Assembly: GCF_016916835.1 (NCBI RefSeq) | Contig: NZ_JAFFIX010000023.1 | Location: 1-64,000, forward strand | Source: Actinacidiphila bryophytorum | GTDB taxonomy: Bacteria > Actinomycetota > Actinomycetes > Streptomycetales > Streptomycetaceae | Length of the DNA stretch: 64,000 nucleotides | Direction: 5' to 3' | Shown here: positions 46,585 to 54,982 of the stretch, one piece after another | How positions within the stretch are numbered: position 1 is the first letter of the stretch | Layout of the letters: the number at the start of each line of letters is the position of its first letter | The notes under the pieces: generated by a model | What the model was told of the DNA's origin: nothing | The model's database searches: none | The model's input: only the letters and a program-made list of their open reading frames with translations | Position numbers and translations under genes: made by a program

Positions 46585-47298
46585 GTGCTCATTGCCGGGT
46601 TCCCCGCCGGGGCCTGGGGGACCAACTGCTACGTGGTCGCCCCCGCCGCCGGTGAGGAGTGCGTCATCATCGACCCGGGCCACCTCGCGACCCAGGGCGT
46701 CGAGGACATGCTCGCCAAGCACCGCCTCAAGCCGGTCGCCGTCATCCTCAGCCACGGCCACATCGACCATGTCGCCTCGGTGGTCCCGGTGTGCGGCGCG
46801 CACGACGTGCCCGCCTGGATCCACCCCGAGGACCGCTACATGCTCACCGACCCCGAGAAGGCGCTGGGCCGCAGCGTCGGGCAGCAGCTGCTGGGCGAGC
46901 TGACCGTCGGCGAACCCGACGACGTGCGGGAGCTGGCCGACGGCGGTGCCCTGGCGCTGGCCGGCATGGAGTTCACCGTCGCGCACGCCCCCGGCCATAC
47001 CAGGGGGTCGGTGACCTACCGGCTGCCGGAGTCCGCGGACATCCCGTCCGTGCTGTTCTCCGGCGACCTGCTGTTCGCCGGCTCCGTCGGACGCACCGAC
47101 ATGCCCGGCGGCTCCACGGCCGAGCTGTACGAGTCGCTGGCCCGCGTGTGCCTGCCGCTCGACGACTCCACCGTGGTGCTGTCGGGGCACGGCCCCCAGA
47201 CGACCATCGGCCGCGAGCGCGCCGCCAACCCCTATCTGGCAGAGGCGGCCCGCGGCTCAGGAGCCCCGCACCCGGCGGCTCCGCGACGAGGATTGTGA
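46585..47298 (+). CDS. Metallo-beta-lactamase-fold hydrolase (glyoxalase II-like)
   Basis: 237 residues. The metal motif HGHIDH is near 68, later [24 protein letters not shown] and LSGHGPQTT supply remaining ligands. Typical of hydroxyacylglutathione-hydrolase-like enzymes; actinomycetes lack glutathione, so the thiol ester substrate is probably another (mycothiol is possible). GTG 46585 has GAAGGAC upstream. The stop overlaps the hisS GTG. Confidence 0.85.
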   Translation: MLIAGFPAGAWGTNCYVVAPAAGEECVIIDPGHLATQGVEDMLAKHRLKPVAVILSHGHIDHVASVVPVCGAHDVPAWIHPEDRYMLTDPEKALGRSVGQQLLGELTVGEPDDVRELADGGALALAGMEFTVAHAPGHTRGSVTYRLPESADIPSVLFSGDLLFAGSVGRTDMPGGSTAELYESLARVCLPLDDSTVVLSGHGPQTTIGRERAANPYLAEAARGSGAPHPAAPRRGL

Positions 47299-48572
47299 CG
47301 ACTGCTGACGTGAGCACGTTCCAGGCCCCCAAGGGCACCTACGACCTGCTGCCGCCCGACTCCGCCGTGTACCTCGCGGTGCGCGAGGCGATCGCGGCAC
47401 CGGCCCGCCGCGCGGGCTACGGATACGTCGAGACCCCGGGTTTCGAGTCCGTCGAGCTGTTCTCCCGCGGCGTCGGGGAGTCGACCGACATCGTGACCAA
47501 GGAGATGTACACCCTCACCACCAAGGGCGGCGACCAGCTCGCGCTGCGCCCCGAGGGCACCGCCTCGGTGCTGCGCGCCGCGCTCGAAGCCAACCTGCAC
47601 AAGGCGGGCAACCTGCCGGTCAAGCTCTGGTACTCGGGCTCGTACTACCGCTACGAGCGCCCGCAGGCCGGCCGCTACCGGCACTTCTCGCAGGTCGGCG
47701 CCGAGGCGATCGGCACCGAGGACCCGATGCTCGACGCCGAGCTGGTCATCCTGGCCGACGAGGCGTACCGCTCGCTGGGCCTGCGCGGCCACCGGGTGCT
47801 GCTGAACTCGCTCGGCGACCGCGAGTGCCGCCCGGCCTACCGCAGCGCCCTGCAGGACTTCCTGCGCGGCCTGGACCTCGACGAGGACACCCGGCGCCGC
47901 ATCGAGATCAACCCGCTGCGGGTGCTGGACGACAAGCGCGAGTCGGTGCAGCGTCAACTCGACGCCGCGCCGCTCATCTCCGATCACCTGTGCGAGACCT
48001 GCAAGGCCTACCACGAGCAGGTGCGCGAGCTGCTGACCGCGGCGGGGGTGGCGTACGAGGAGGACCCGCGGCTGGTGCGCGGCCTGGACTACTACACCCG
48101 CACCACCTTCGAGTTCGTCCACGACGGGCTCGGCTCGCAGTCCGCGATCGGCGGCGGCGGGCGCTACGACGGCCTCTCGGAGATGATCGGCGGCCCGTCG
48201 CTGCCGTCGGTGGGCTGGGCGGTCGGCGTCGACCGCACGGTGCTGGCGCTGCGCGCGGAGGGCGTCGACCTGGCACTTCCCGCCGCCACCGACGTCTACG
48301 CGGTGCCGCTCGGCGAGGACGCGCGGCGGGCGCTGTTCACCGCGGTCACCGAGCTGCGCAGGGCCGGGGTCGCGGCGGACTTCGCCTACGGCGGCAAGGG
48401 GATGAAGAACGCGATGAAGTCCGCGAACCGCTCCGGCGCCCGCTTCGCGCTGGTGGCGGGCGACCGGGACCTTGCCGAGGGCGTCGTCCAGCTCAAGGAC
48501 CTGGAAAGCGGCGAGCAGGCCCCGGTCGCGCTCGACGCGGTCGTGGCGGCCGTCAAGGAGCGGATGGCCTGA
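47295..48572 (+). CDS. hisS: Histidyl-tRNA synthetase
   Basis: 425 residues, class [17 protein letters not shown] at the start, motif 2 [31 protein letters not shown] and [12 protein letters not shown] for His binding, motif 3 [11 protein letters not shown], then the anticodon domain. GTG 47295 overlaps the upstream stop with GACGAGG just before it; GTG 47310 (MSTFQAPKG) is a plausible alternative but lacks a ribosome site. Confidence 0.96.
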   Translation: MTTADVSTFQAPKGTYDLLPPDSAVYLAVREAIAAPARRAGYGYVETPGFESVELFSRGVGESTDIVTKEMYTLTTKGGDQLALRPEGTASVLRAALEANLHKAGNLPVKLWYSGSYYRYERPQAGRYRHFSQVGAEAIGTEDPMLDAELVILADEAYRSLGLRGHRVLLNSLGDRECRPAYRSALQDFLRGLDLDEDTRRRIEINPLRVLDDKRESVQRQLDAAPLISDHLCETCKAYHEQVRELLTAAGVAYEEDPRLVRGLDYYTRTTFEFVHDGLGSQSAIGGGGRYDGLSEMIGGPSLPSVGWAVGVDRTVLALRAEGVDLALPAATDVYAVPLGEDARRALFTAVTELRRAGVAADFAYGGKGMKNAMKSANRSGARFALVAGDRDLAEGVVQLKDLESGEQAPVALDAVVAAVKERMA

Positions 48573-48587
48573 ACCGCTCGTCCGTGT

Positions 48588-48628
48588 ACCAGGGCCGTTC
48601 AGTCTTACTCCAACCTGACGGCCCTGGT
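48588..48628 (+). terminator. Terminator after hisS
   Basis: ACCAGGGCCGTTCAG pairs with CTGACGGCCCTGGT with one bulge, 12-base loop, 16 bases after the stop. Confidence 0.7.
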
Positions 48629-48674
48629 GCACAATGAGGGGTGCCCGCCCCCACGGACCTAGAGATCGGCCATC

Positions 48675-49334
48675 ATGACGACTTCCGCCCTGGACGAGAC
48701 GCGAACGGACGGCGAGAGCGAGCAGCGCCCGGCCGCCGACGGCATCGCGGCGGGCAAGCCCTTCACCTGGCTGCTGCTGATCAGTGGCGCTCTCGGCCTG
48801 CTCGCGTCCTTCGTGATCACCGATGACAAGTTCCGGCTGCTCCAGGCGAAGCTCGACGGCAAGACGCTGCACCTGTCGTGCAGCCTCAACCCGGTCATCT
48901 CCTGCGGCGACGTCATGCAGAGCGACCAGGCGCACGTCTTCGGCTTCCAGAACCCGATCATCGGCCTGGCCGCCTTCCCGGTGCTGATGACGCTGGCGAT
49001 GGGCATGTTCGCCGGCGCCCGCTACAAGCCGTGGTTCTGGTACGGCCTGCAGGCCGGCGGCCTGTTCGGTGTGTGCTTCGTCTCCTGGCTGCAGTACCAG
49101 ACGATCTACAACATCAACGCGGTGTGCCTGTGGTGCTGCCTGGCCTGGGTCGTCACCATCGCGACGTTCTGGTACACGGCGGTGCACAACATCAAGCACG
49201 GCCTGATCAAGGTCCCGGCCAAGGCCCGCGCGCTGGTGCTGGAGTTCCACTGGGTCGTGCCGGTGCTCTGGTACGGCGTGATCGCGATGCTGATCCTGGT
49301 GCACTTCTGGTACTACTGGAAGACGGTCATCTGA
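48675..49334 (+). CDS. Vitamin K epoxide reductase (VKOR) family protein
   Basis: 219 residues, five membrane helices. The outer loop has CSLNPVISCGDVM with the shuttle Cys pair and the membrane site NAVCLWCCLAW with CxxC. It reoxidises a DsbA-like partner in disulfide formation outside the membrane and passes electrons to menaquinone. The last helix (VVPVLWYGVIAMLILVHFWYYW) is typical. ATG 48675. The partner oxidase is not in the window. Confidence 0.92.
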   Translation: MTTSALDETRTDGESEQRPAADGIAAGKPFTWLLLISGALGLLASFVITDDKFRLLQAKLDGKTLHLSCSLNPVISCGDVMQSDQAHVFGFQNPIIGLAAFPVLMTLAMGMFAGARYKPWFWYGLQAGGLFGVCFVSWLQYQTIYNINAVCLWCCLAWVVTIATFWYTAVHNIKHGLIKVPAKARALVLEFHWVVPVLWYGVIAMLILVHFWYYWKTVI

Positions 49335-49415
49335 CCTCGGTCGCATCGCCGTCCGACCGCTCTGCGACCGCGTACCGGCCGCCCCCGGGCACACCCCGGC
49401 GGGCGGCCGACGTGT

Positions 49416-49438
49416 GTGTCGTACCGGTGATTTACGCT
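49416..49438 (+). promoter_or_regulatory. Weak PafBC-like promoter candidate of rarA
   Basis: GTGTCGTAC, eight bases, TACGCT. Spacing and the TAnnnT -10 fit the damage promoter, and TGTCG matches the upstream core, but four of nine upstream bases differ. Start would be about 49445-49446, the rarA GTG itself, implying a leaderless mRNA. Confidence 0.3.
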
Positions 49439-49445
49439 GCAAGAC

Positions 49446-50801
49446 GTGGAGCCAGACCTTTTCACCGCCGCCGCCGAGGACCTCAGGGAGCGCGACCCCG
49501 GGGCCAGCCCGCTCGCCGTACGGATGCGCCCGCGCGTCCTGGACGAGGTCGTCGGGCAGCAGCACCTGCTGCGGCCCGGATCGCCGCTGCGGCGGCTGGT
49601 GGGGGAGAGCGGCGGGGGACCCGCGGGACCGTCCTCGGTGATCCTGTGGGGGCCGCCCGGCACCGGCAAGACCACGCTGGCGTATGTGGTGAGCAAGGCC
49701 ACCAACAAGCGCTTCGTGGAGCTGTCGGCGATCACCGCGGGCGTCAAGGAGGTCCGCACGGTCATCGAGAGCGCCAAGCGCCAGTCCGGCGGCTTCCAGC
49801 GCGAGACCGTGCTCTTCCTGGACGAGATCCACCGCTTCAGCAAGGCGCAGCAGGACTCGCTGCTGCCCGCCGTGGAGAACCGCTGGGTCACGCTGATCGC
49901 GGCCACCACGGAGAACCCCTACTTCTCGGTCATCTCCCCACTGCTGTCCCGCTCGCTGCTGCTGACCCTCGAACCGCTCACCGACGCCGACCTGCGCGGG
50001 GTGCTGCACCGCGCCCTGGAGGCCGAGCGCGGCCTCGCGGGTGCGGTGAGCCTGCCCGAGGACGCCGAGGCGCATCTGCTGCGGGTCGCGGGCGGCGACG
50101 CGCGGCGGGCGCTGACCGCGCTGGAGGCCGGGGCGGGCTCGGCCCTGGCCAAGGGCGAGGACACCGTGACGCTGGCCACTCTGGAAGAGGCCGTCGACCG
50201 GGCCGCGGTCACCTACGACCGGGACGGCGACCAGCACTACGACGTGGCGAGCGCCCTGATCAAGTCGATCCGCGGCTCCGACGTGGACGCGGCGCTGCAC
50301 TACCTGGCCCGGATGATCGAGGCGGGCGAGGACCCGCGCTTCATCGCCCGGCGGCTGATGATCTCCGCGAGCGAGGACATCGGGCTCGCCGACTCCACCG
50401 CCCTGCCCACCGCGGTCGCCGCCGCCCAGGCGGTCGCCATGATCGGCTTCCCCGAGGCGTCGCTGATCCTCTCGCACGCCACGATCGCCCTGGCCCTGGC
50501 CCCGAAGTCCAACGCCGCCACCACCGCGATCGGGGCCGCGCTCGCCGACGTGAGGGCGGGCAAGGCGGGACCGGTGCCGATGCACCTGCGGGACGGCCAC
50601 TACAAGGGCGCGGCCAAGCTCGGCCACGCGCAGGGCTACGTCTACCCGCACGACGTGCCGGGCGCGGTCGCGGCCCAGCAGTACCTGCCCGAGGAGCTGT
50701 CCGGCCGGCGCTACTACGAGCCGACCCGCTACGGGGCCGAGGGGCGCTACGCCGACGTCCTGGAGTGGGTGCGCGAGCGGCTGGCGGGCCGCACCGAGTA
50801 G
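49446..50801 (+). CDS. rarA: Replication-associated recombination ATPase RarA (MgsA)
   Basis: 451 residues, clamp-loader-like AAA+. [34 protein letters not shown], Walker [13 protein letters not shown] near 70, Walker [16 protein letters not shown], sensor [11 protein letters not shown], and the C-terminal [14 protein letters not shown] and [10 protein letters not shown]. It acts at stalled forks. GTG 49446 has no ribosome site, consistent with a leaderless start. Confidence 0.94.
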   Translation: MEPDLFTAAAEDLRERDPGASPLAVRMRPRVLDEVVGQQHLLRPGSPLRRLVGESGGGPAGPSSVILWGPPGTGKTTLAYVVSKATNKRFVELSAITAGVKEVRTVIESAKRQSGGFQRETVLFLDEIHRFSKAQQDSLLPAVENRWVTLIAATTENPYFSVISPLLSRSLLLTLEPLTDADLRGVLHRALEAERGLAGAVSLPEDAEAHLLRVAGGDARRALTALEAGAGSALAKGEDTVTLATLEEAVDRAAVTYDRDGDQHYDVASALIKSIRGSDVDAALHYLARMIEAGEDPRFIARRLMISASEDIGLADSTALPTAVAAAQAVAMIGFPEASLILSHATIALALAPKSNAATTAIGAALADVRAGKAGPVPMHLRDGHYKGAAKLGHAQGYVYPHDVPGAVAAQQYLPEELSGRRYYEPTRYGAEGRYADVLEWVRERLAGRTE

Positions 50802-50817
50802 CCGCGGGGCCGGGGCC

Positions 50818-50843
50818 GGAATGACCGGGGCGGCGGACGGGTT
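50818..50843 (+). promoter_or_regulatory. Sigma-R-type promoter upstream of rpsD
   Basis: GGAAT (50818-50822), exactly 18 bases, GTT (50841-50843). This is the thiol-oxidative-stress SigR consensus of Streptomyces. Transcription would begin near 50850 and give a 190-base leader containing the DtxR-type palindrome. Confidence 0.55.
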
Positions 50844-51001
50844 ACCCTCGAACAGAGTGCGTGCGCTCCGCGGCCGTCGGCCGGCGGGGCGTTTCGTCTG
50901 CTTCGGGACGCGGCTGACCGTGCGCCGACTGCTCAGGCCCCCTCGCGGGGCGGAGGCGGCGGGTACGGGGTTCCCGGGTCGATCCACGCGCACTCCTCAG
51001 T

Positions 51002-51020
51002 TAAGGTAAGCCTTACCTAA
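51002..51020. promoter_or_regulatory. DtxR/IdeR/DmdR-type iron box before rpsD
   Basis: TAAGGTAAGCCTTACCTAA fits the 19-base iron-box consensus TWAGGTWAGSCTWACCTWA at every position. It ends 23 bases before the rpsD GTG; the GGAGG ribosome site (51029-51033) is nine bases beyond it. The sequence is AT-rich against a very GC-rich background. In Streptomyces the reader would be DmdR1. Its first half also resembles a -10 (TAAGGT). Confidence 0.6.
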
Positions 51021-51043
51021 TTCGATCCGGAGGTTCGACGCAC

Positions 51044-51658
51044 GTGAATCAGTCGCGTCCCAAGGTCAAGAAGTCCAGGGCGCTGGGCATCGCGCTCACC
51101 CCGAAGGCGGTCAAGTACTTCGAGGCACGCCCCTACCCGCCGGGTGAGCACGGTCGCGGTCGCAAGCAGAACAGCGACTACAAGACCCGCCTGCTGGAGA
51201 AGCAGCGGCTGCGTGCGCAGTACGACATCAGCGAGCGGCAGATGCAGCGCGCCTACGACCGCGCCAAGAAGGTCGCGGGCCTGCGCACCGGCGAGGCCCT
51301 GATCATCGAGCTGGAGCGCCGCCTCGACGCCCTCGTGCTGCGCTCGGGCCTGGCCCGCACCATCTACCAGTCCCGGCAGATGGTCGTGCACGGCCACATC
51401 GAGGTCAACGGCCGCAAGGTCGACAAGCCGTCCTTCCGGGTCAGCCCGGACGACGTCGTCCAGGTCAGGGAGCGCTCCCGGGAGAAGACCCCCTTCCTGG
51501 TCGCCCGCGAGGGCGGCTGGGCCGGCGAGGGCGAGGCCCCCCGCTACCTGCAGATCAACCTGCAGCAGCTGGCCTTCCGCCTCGACCGCGACCCCAACCG
51601 CAAGGAGATCCCGGTGATCTGCGACGAGCAGCTCGTCGTGGAGTACTACGCCCGCTGA
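51044..51658 (+). CDS. rpsD: 30S ribosomal protein S4
   Basis: 204 residues. NQSRPKVKKSRALGIALTPK at the start, EARPYPPGEHGRGRKQNSDYKTRLLEKQRLR, and the S4 RNA-binding domain with LDALVLRSGLARTIYQSRQMVVHGHIEVNG. The N-terminus has no Cys, so it is the zinc-free form. It nucleates 30S assembly. Here it stands alone, away from the rpsM-rpsK-rpoA cluster. GTG 51044 has GGAGG upstream. The leader carries a SigR-type promoter and an iron-box palindrome. Confidence 0.97.
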   Translation: MNQSRPKVKKSRALGIALTPKAVKYFEARPYPPGEHGRGRKQNSDYKTRLLEKQRLRAQYDISERQMQRAYDRAKKVAGLRTGEALIIELERRLDALVLRSGLARTIYQSRQMVVHGHIEVNGRKVDKPSFRVSPDDVVQVRERSREKTPFLVAREGGWAGEGEAPRYLQINLQQLAFRLDRDPNRKEIPVICDEQLVVEYYAR

Positions 51659-51676
51659 GCGCAGGCCGCCGCACCC

Positions 51677-53830
51677 TCAGCCCGCCGCCTCAGGAGAGGC
51701 GGCGGGCTCGTGCGTGCGCGCCGCGGGCGTCCGCGGCGCCCCCCGCACCTCGCCCCGCAGCGGTGTACGCGGCCGGTTCAGCACCCGGTGCGCCGCCGCG
51801 TCCAGGCCCAGCAGGGCGCCCTCGCCCAGCGCCGCCGCATAGGCCGCGTCCCCCAGCGCGGAGCGCACCCGCTGCTCGCACACCGCGTGCGGAGCGTTGA
51901 AGTACCGCGAGCCGAACAGCCGCAGGCCCACCGACTCCCACAGCCGCCCCGCCGCACCCTGCAGCACCGCCGCCTCGTACGGCGCCCCCTCGCCCTCGGT
52001 GATCAGCGCCAGCAGCTCCAGCGCCAGCACCGCGCCCACCAGGTCGTCGAAGGCGTGGTCGATGGCCAGCGACTCCTCGGTGAGCCGCCTGGCCCGCTCC
52101 GGCTCACCCGCGAGCCAGGCCGCGTACCCCAGCACGTACAGCGCGTACGCCAGCGTCCAGCGCTCACCGTGGTCCCGGCAGATGTCCCTGACCTCCTCGG
52201 CCAGCCGCACCGCCTGCTCCACGTCGCCCTGGAAGGCCACCGACATCGCCAACTCGACCTGCGCCATCAGCACGTTGCTGTTCAGCTCGCCGATCGAGCG
52301 GTAGCGCAGCAGCGCGTCGTCGATGAACCGCTCGGCACGCGGCATGTCGTCCGAGACCAGCGCCAGACAGCCCAGGCGGTGCAGCGCATACGCCTCCGCC
52401 ACCGCGTTGCCCGCCGCCCGCGCCTCGTCCCTGCACTCCTGCAGCACCGCCAGCGCCGCCGCCGAGTCGCCCTGGAGCAGGGCGACATAGCCGAACACCC
52501 ACATCACCTTCGCGCGGGCCTCCGAGTGCTCCGCCGGCACCTCCAGCGCGCGCCCCAGCCAGTGCCTGCCCTCCGCCAGCCGCCCGCAGCCCACCCAGCA
52601 GAACCACAGGGTGCCCGCCAGGTACTGCCCCACCGCCGGGTCCTCGGCCGGCTCGCCCGGCATCCCGTCCAGGCTGAACTCCAGCGCCAGCCGCAGGTTC
52701 GGCAGGTCCGCGGCCACCCGGGCCGCGACCTCCGCCTGCCGCGGGCTGAACCAGTCCAGCTCGCACCAGGTGGCGAGGCCCAGGTACCAGTCCCGGTGCC
52801 GGCGCCTGACCCTGGCCTCCTCGCCCAGCCTGGCCAGCCACCCGGCGCCGTACTCGCGGACGCTGTCCAGCATCCGGTAGCGGGCCGGACCGCCCTCGTC
52901 GTCCTCCTGCCGGCTCAGCACCGACTGGGCGACCAGCGCCGCTACTCCCTCGACCACCTCGGCCTCGGCGATACCGCTGCCCGCACACACGTACTCGACC
53001 GCCTCCAGGTCGAAACGCCCCGCGAACACCGACAGCCGCGCCCACAGCAGGCGTTCCGCCGGGCTGCACAGCTCGTGGCTCCAGCCGATCGCGGTACGCA
53101 GCGCCCGGTGCCTGGCCGGCGCGCTCGGGTCGCCGCCGGTCAGCAGCCGGAAGCGGTCGTCGAGCCGCTCAAGCACCTGCTCCACCGACAGCGCGCGCAG
53201 CCGCACCGCGGCCAGCTCCAGTGCCAGCGGGAGGCCGTCGAGCCGTGAGCACAGCTCGGTGACCGCGGCCGAATTCGCCGCCGTCACCGCGAAACCCGGC
53301 AGCACCGCCGCCGCCCGCTCGGCGAACAGCTGCACTGCCTCCGAGGCCACCGGCAGCGGTTCAAGCGGCAGCAGCAGCTCGCCGGTGATGCCCAGCGGGC
53401 GCCGGCCGACGGCCAGCACCCGCAGCCCCGGCGCCCGGCGCAGCAGGTCCGCGACCAGCGCGGCACACGGCTCCGCCAGCCGGTCGAACCCGTCGAGCAC
53501 CAGCAGCAGTTCGCGGTCGGCCAGGTGCTCCGCCAGGGCCTCGCGGGGCACCCTGGTGGTGTGGTCGGGCAGCCGCAGCGCCTCCGCGACGGTGTGCTCC
53601 ACCAGATCCGCGCCGCGCAGACCGGTCAGCTCGACGAGCCAGACGCCGTCGCGGAAACGGTCCTGCACGCGGGACGCGGCCTGCAACGCCAGCCGGCTCT
53701 TGCCGACCCCGCCCGCGCCGGTGACCGTCGCCAGCCGTGATCCGGTCACCATCGCGCTCAACCGGTCGAGTTCCGGCGCCCTGCCGACAAATCCCGTCAG
53801 CTCGGACGGGAGGTTACCCGCAGTCTCCAT
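51677..53830 (-). CDS. STAND (NB-ARC) ATPase with TPR-like repeats, no DNA-binding domain
   Basis: 717 residues. LPSELTGFVGRAPELDRL leads into Walker A TGAGGVGKSRLAL near 38, Walker B LLLVLDGFDRL and GLPLALELAAVRL, then an ARC/winged-helix part and TPR-like helices from about 370 to 650. This is the architecture of AfsR/LuxR-type regulators, but there is no N-terminal SARP region and no C-terminal LuxR helix-turn-helix; the tail is Pro/Arg/Ala-rich. It may act as a signalling switch through partners. ATG 53830. Its stop lies in a terminator stem. Confidence 0.85.
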   Translation of the reverse strand: METAGNLPSELTGFVGRAPELDRLSAMVTGSRLATVTGAGGVGKSRLALQAASRVQDRFRDGVWLVELTGLRGADLVEHTVAEALRLPDHTTRVPREALAEHLADRELLLVLDGFDRLAEPCAALVADLLRRAPGLRVLAVGRRPLGITGELLLPLEPLPVASEAVQLFAERAAAVLPGFAVTAANSAAVTELCSRLDGLPLALELAAVRLRALSVEQVLERLDDRFRLLTGGDPSAPARHRALRTAIGWSHELCSPAERLLWARLSVFAGRFDLEAVEYVCAGSGIAEAEVVEGVAALVAQSVLSRQEDDEGGPARYRMLDSVREYGAGWLARLGEEARVRRRHRDWYLGLATWCELDWFSPRQAEVAARVAADLPNLRLALEFSLDGMPGEPAEDPAVGQYLAGTLWFCWVGCGRLAEGRHWLGRALEVPAEHSEARAKVMWVFGYVALLQGDSAAALAVLQECRDEARAAGNAVAEAYALHRLGCLALVSDDMPRAERFIDDALLRYRSIGELNSNVLMAQVELAMSVAFQGDVEQAVRLAEEVRDICRDHGERWTLAYALYVLGYAAWLAGEPERARRLTEESLAIDHAFDDLVGAVLALELLALITEGEGAPYEAAVLQGAAGRLWESVGLRLFGSRYFNAPHAVCEQRVRSALGDAAYAAALGEGALLGLDAAAHRVLNRPRTPLRGEVRGAPRTPAARTHEPAASPEAAG
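51679..51708. terminator. Bidirectional terminator between rpsD and STAND gene
   Basis: 12-bp stem AGCCCGCCGCCT with its complement, CAGGAG loop. It begins in the stop codon of the leftward gene, so the hairpin is mostly coding DNA. Confidence 0.75.
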
Positions 53831-53884
53831 GATGCACGGAGCGTACTTGAACGCTAGCGCTACGTACAGCGGCGCATCAGGGGC

Positions 53885-54135
53885 TGCGACTTGCCGTGGC
53901 GTGGCGTCTTCCCCCGGTGGTGGGCTTGTCTCGCAGTTCCCCGAGCCCCTTCCGTGATTGCCACTTGCTGTGGCGTTGCTTTCCTTCGGTGCACCGTGAT
54001 GGGGCGCGCAGTTCCCCGCGCCCCTGAAAAACGCTCACCCTCTTCCGAGAGGGCAACCATCAGGGGCGCGGGGAACTGCGCGCCCAGCCCTCACGGGCAG
54101 GAGGACGCCACGCCACGGCGAGTGGCACCCCGGAA
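53885..54135. repeat. Intergenic repeat block with perfect 26-bp inverted repeat
   Basis: The 381-base gap 53831-54211 holds no gene. Units like those at 7605-8050 run in opposite directions around a centre: 54002-54027 and 54060-54085 are perfect reverse complements of 26 bases. Their 32-base loop contains a second hairpin, CCCTCT-TCCG-AGAGGG. Outside this pair the TTGCCGTGGCG-type segments also recur inverted. Confidence 0.8.
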
Positions 54136-54211
54136 TGCGGTACGGGCAGAACGTCGTGGCGCGATAGGCTCGGGGATCAACCGACCTGGTGACGAGAGGG
54201 AGCGCGGCAAA

Positions 54212-54643
54212 GTGTCCGGTGGAGAAGTGGCCGGCGTGGCCGGCCTCGTCGTCGCGGTGTCCTGGGCAGTCCTCGTAGGCTTCCTCGCCGTCGCGCTCGC
54301 GCGCCTGGCGAGTACGCTGCGCCGCACCACCGAGCTGGTCGCCGGCATCACCGAGCAGGCCGTACCGCTGCTCGGCGAGGCCTCGGACGCGCTGCGCTCG
54401 GCGCACACCCAGCTCGACCGGGTCGACACGATCACCGCGGACGTGGCCGAGGTGACCGCGAACGCCTCCGCGCTGTCCTCCACCGTCGCCAGCACCTTCG
54501 GCGGCCCGCTGGTGAAGGTCGCCGCCTTCGGCTACGGGGTGCGGCGCGCGGTCGGGCTGCAGGCCGGCGGCGCCGGCAAGGTGCTGCCCGGGCAGCCGCC
54601 CGCCGCCCGACGCGGCCGCCGCCGCAACCGCTCGAAGGACTGA
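54212..54643 (+). CDS. DUF948 membrane protein
   Basis: 143 residues. One N-terminal membrane helix ([22 protein letters not shown]), then a long amphipathic coiled-coil-like helix ([41 protein letters not shown]), and a basic tail. DUF948 proteins are membrane-tethered and uncharacterised. GTG 54212 has GAGAGGGAG upstream. Starts the alaS operon; six bases before the next gene. Confidence 0.82.
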   Translation: MSGGEVAGVAGLVVAVSWAVLVGFLAVALARLASTLRRTTELVAGITEQAVPLLGEASDALRSAHTQLDRVDTITADVAEVTANASALSSTVASTFGGPLVKVAAFGYGVRRAVGLQAGGAGKVLPGQPPAARRGRRRNRSKD

Positions 54644-54649
54644 GGCCCC

Positions 54650-54982
54650 ATGTTCCGCCGTCTGTTCTGGTTCCTGACCGGTGCCGCCACCGGCGTGTGG
54701 GCCACCACCAAGGTCAACCGCGCGCTGCGCAGGCTCAGCCCCGACAGCCTCGCCGCGACCGCGGCGGACCGGGCGCTGGAGACCGGCGCCCGGCTGCGCA
54801 CCTTCGCCCACGACGTCAGGGCGGGCATGGCGCAGCGCGAAGGGGAACTGCACGACGCCCTCGGGCTCACCGGCGCCGACCGCGGCGACCGCCGCCCCGC
54901 CCCGCGGGAACCGGACAACGAACTCCCGGCACCGCGCCGGGGTATCGCCTACAACGCGTACGACCGGAAGGACGAACACTGA
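54650..54982 (+). CDS. DUF6167-like small protein
   Basis: 110 residues. [31 protein letters not shown] gives a short hydrophobic start, then a helical part with [18 protein letters not shown] and a Pro-rich end. In actinomycetes this protein usually stands between DUF948 and alaS. Function unknown. Its TGA shares one base with the alaS ATG. Confidence 0.72.
   Translation: MFRRLFWFLTGAATGVWATTKVNRALRRLSPDSLAATAADRALETGARLRTFAHDVRAGMAQREGELHDALGLTGADRGDRRPAPREPDNELPAPRRGIAYNAYDRKDEH

Noticed and set aside
47232-50993. A 1253-codon open frame on the - strand across hisS, VKOR and rarA
   Set aside because: It is antisense to three well-recognised proteins, with Arg/Gly/Val-rich composition and no domain.
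50821-51009. A 62-codon frame between rarA and rpsD
   Set aside because: No ribosome site, Arg/Gly-rich, and it overlaps the SigR-type promoter and ends in the iron box. Regulatory DNA is the better reading.
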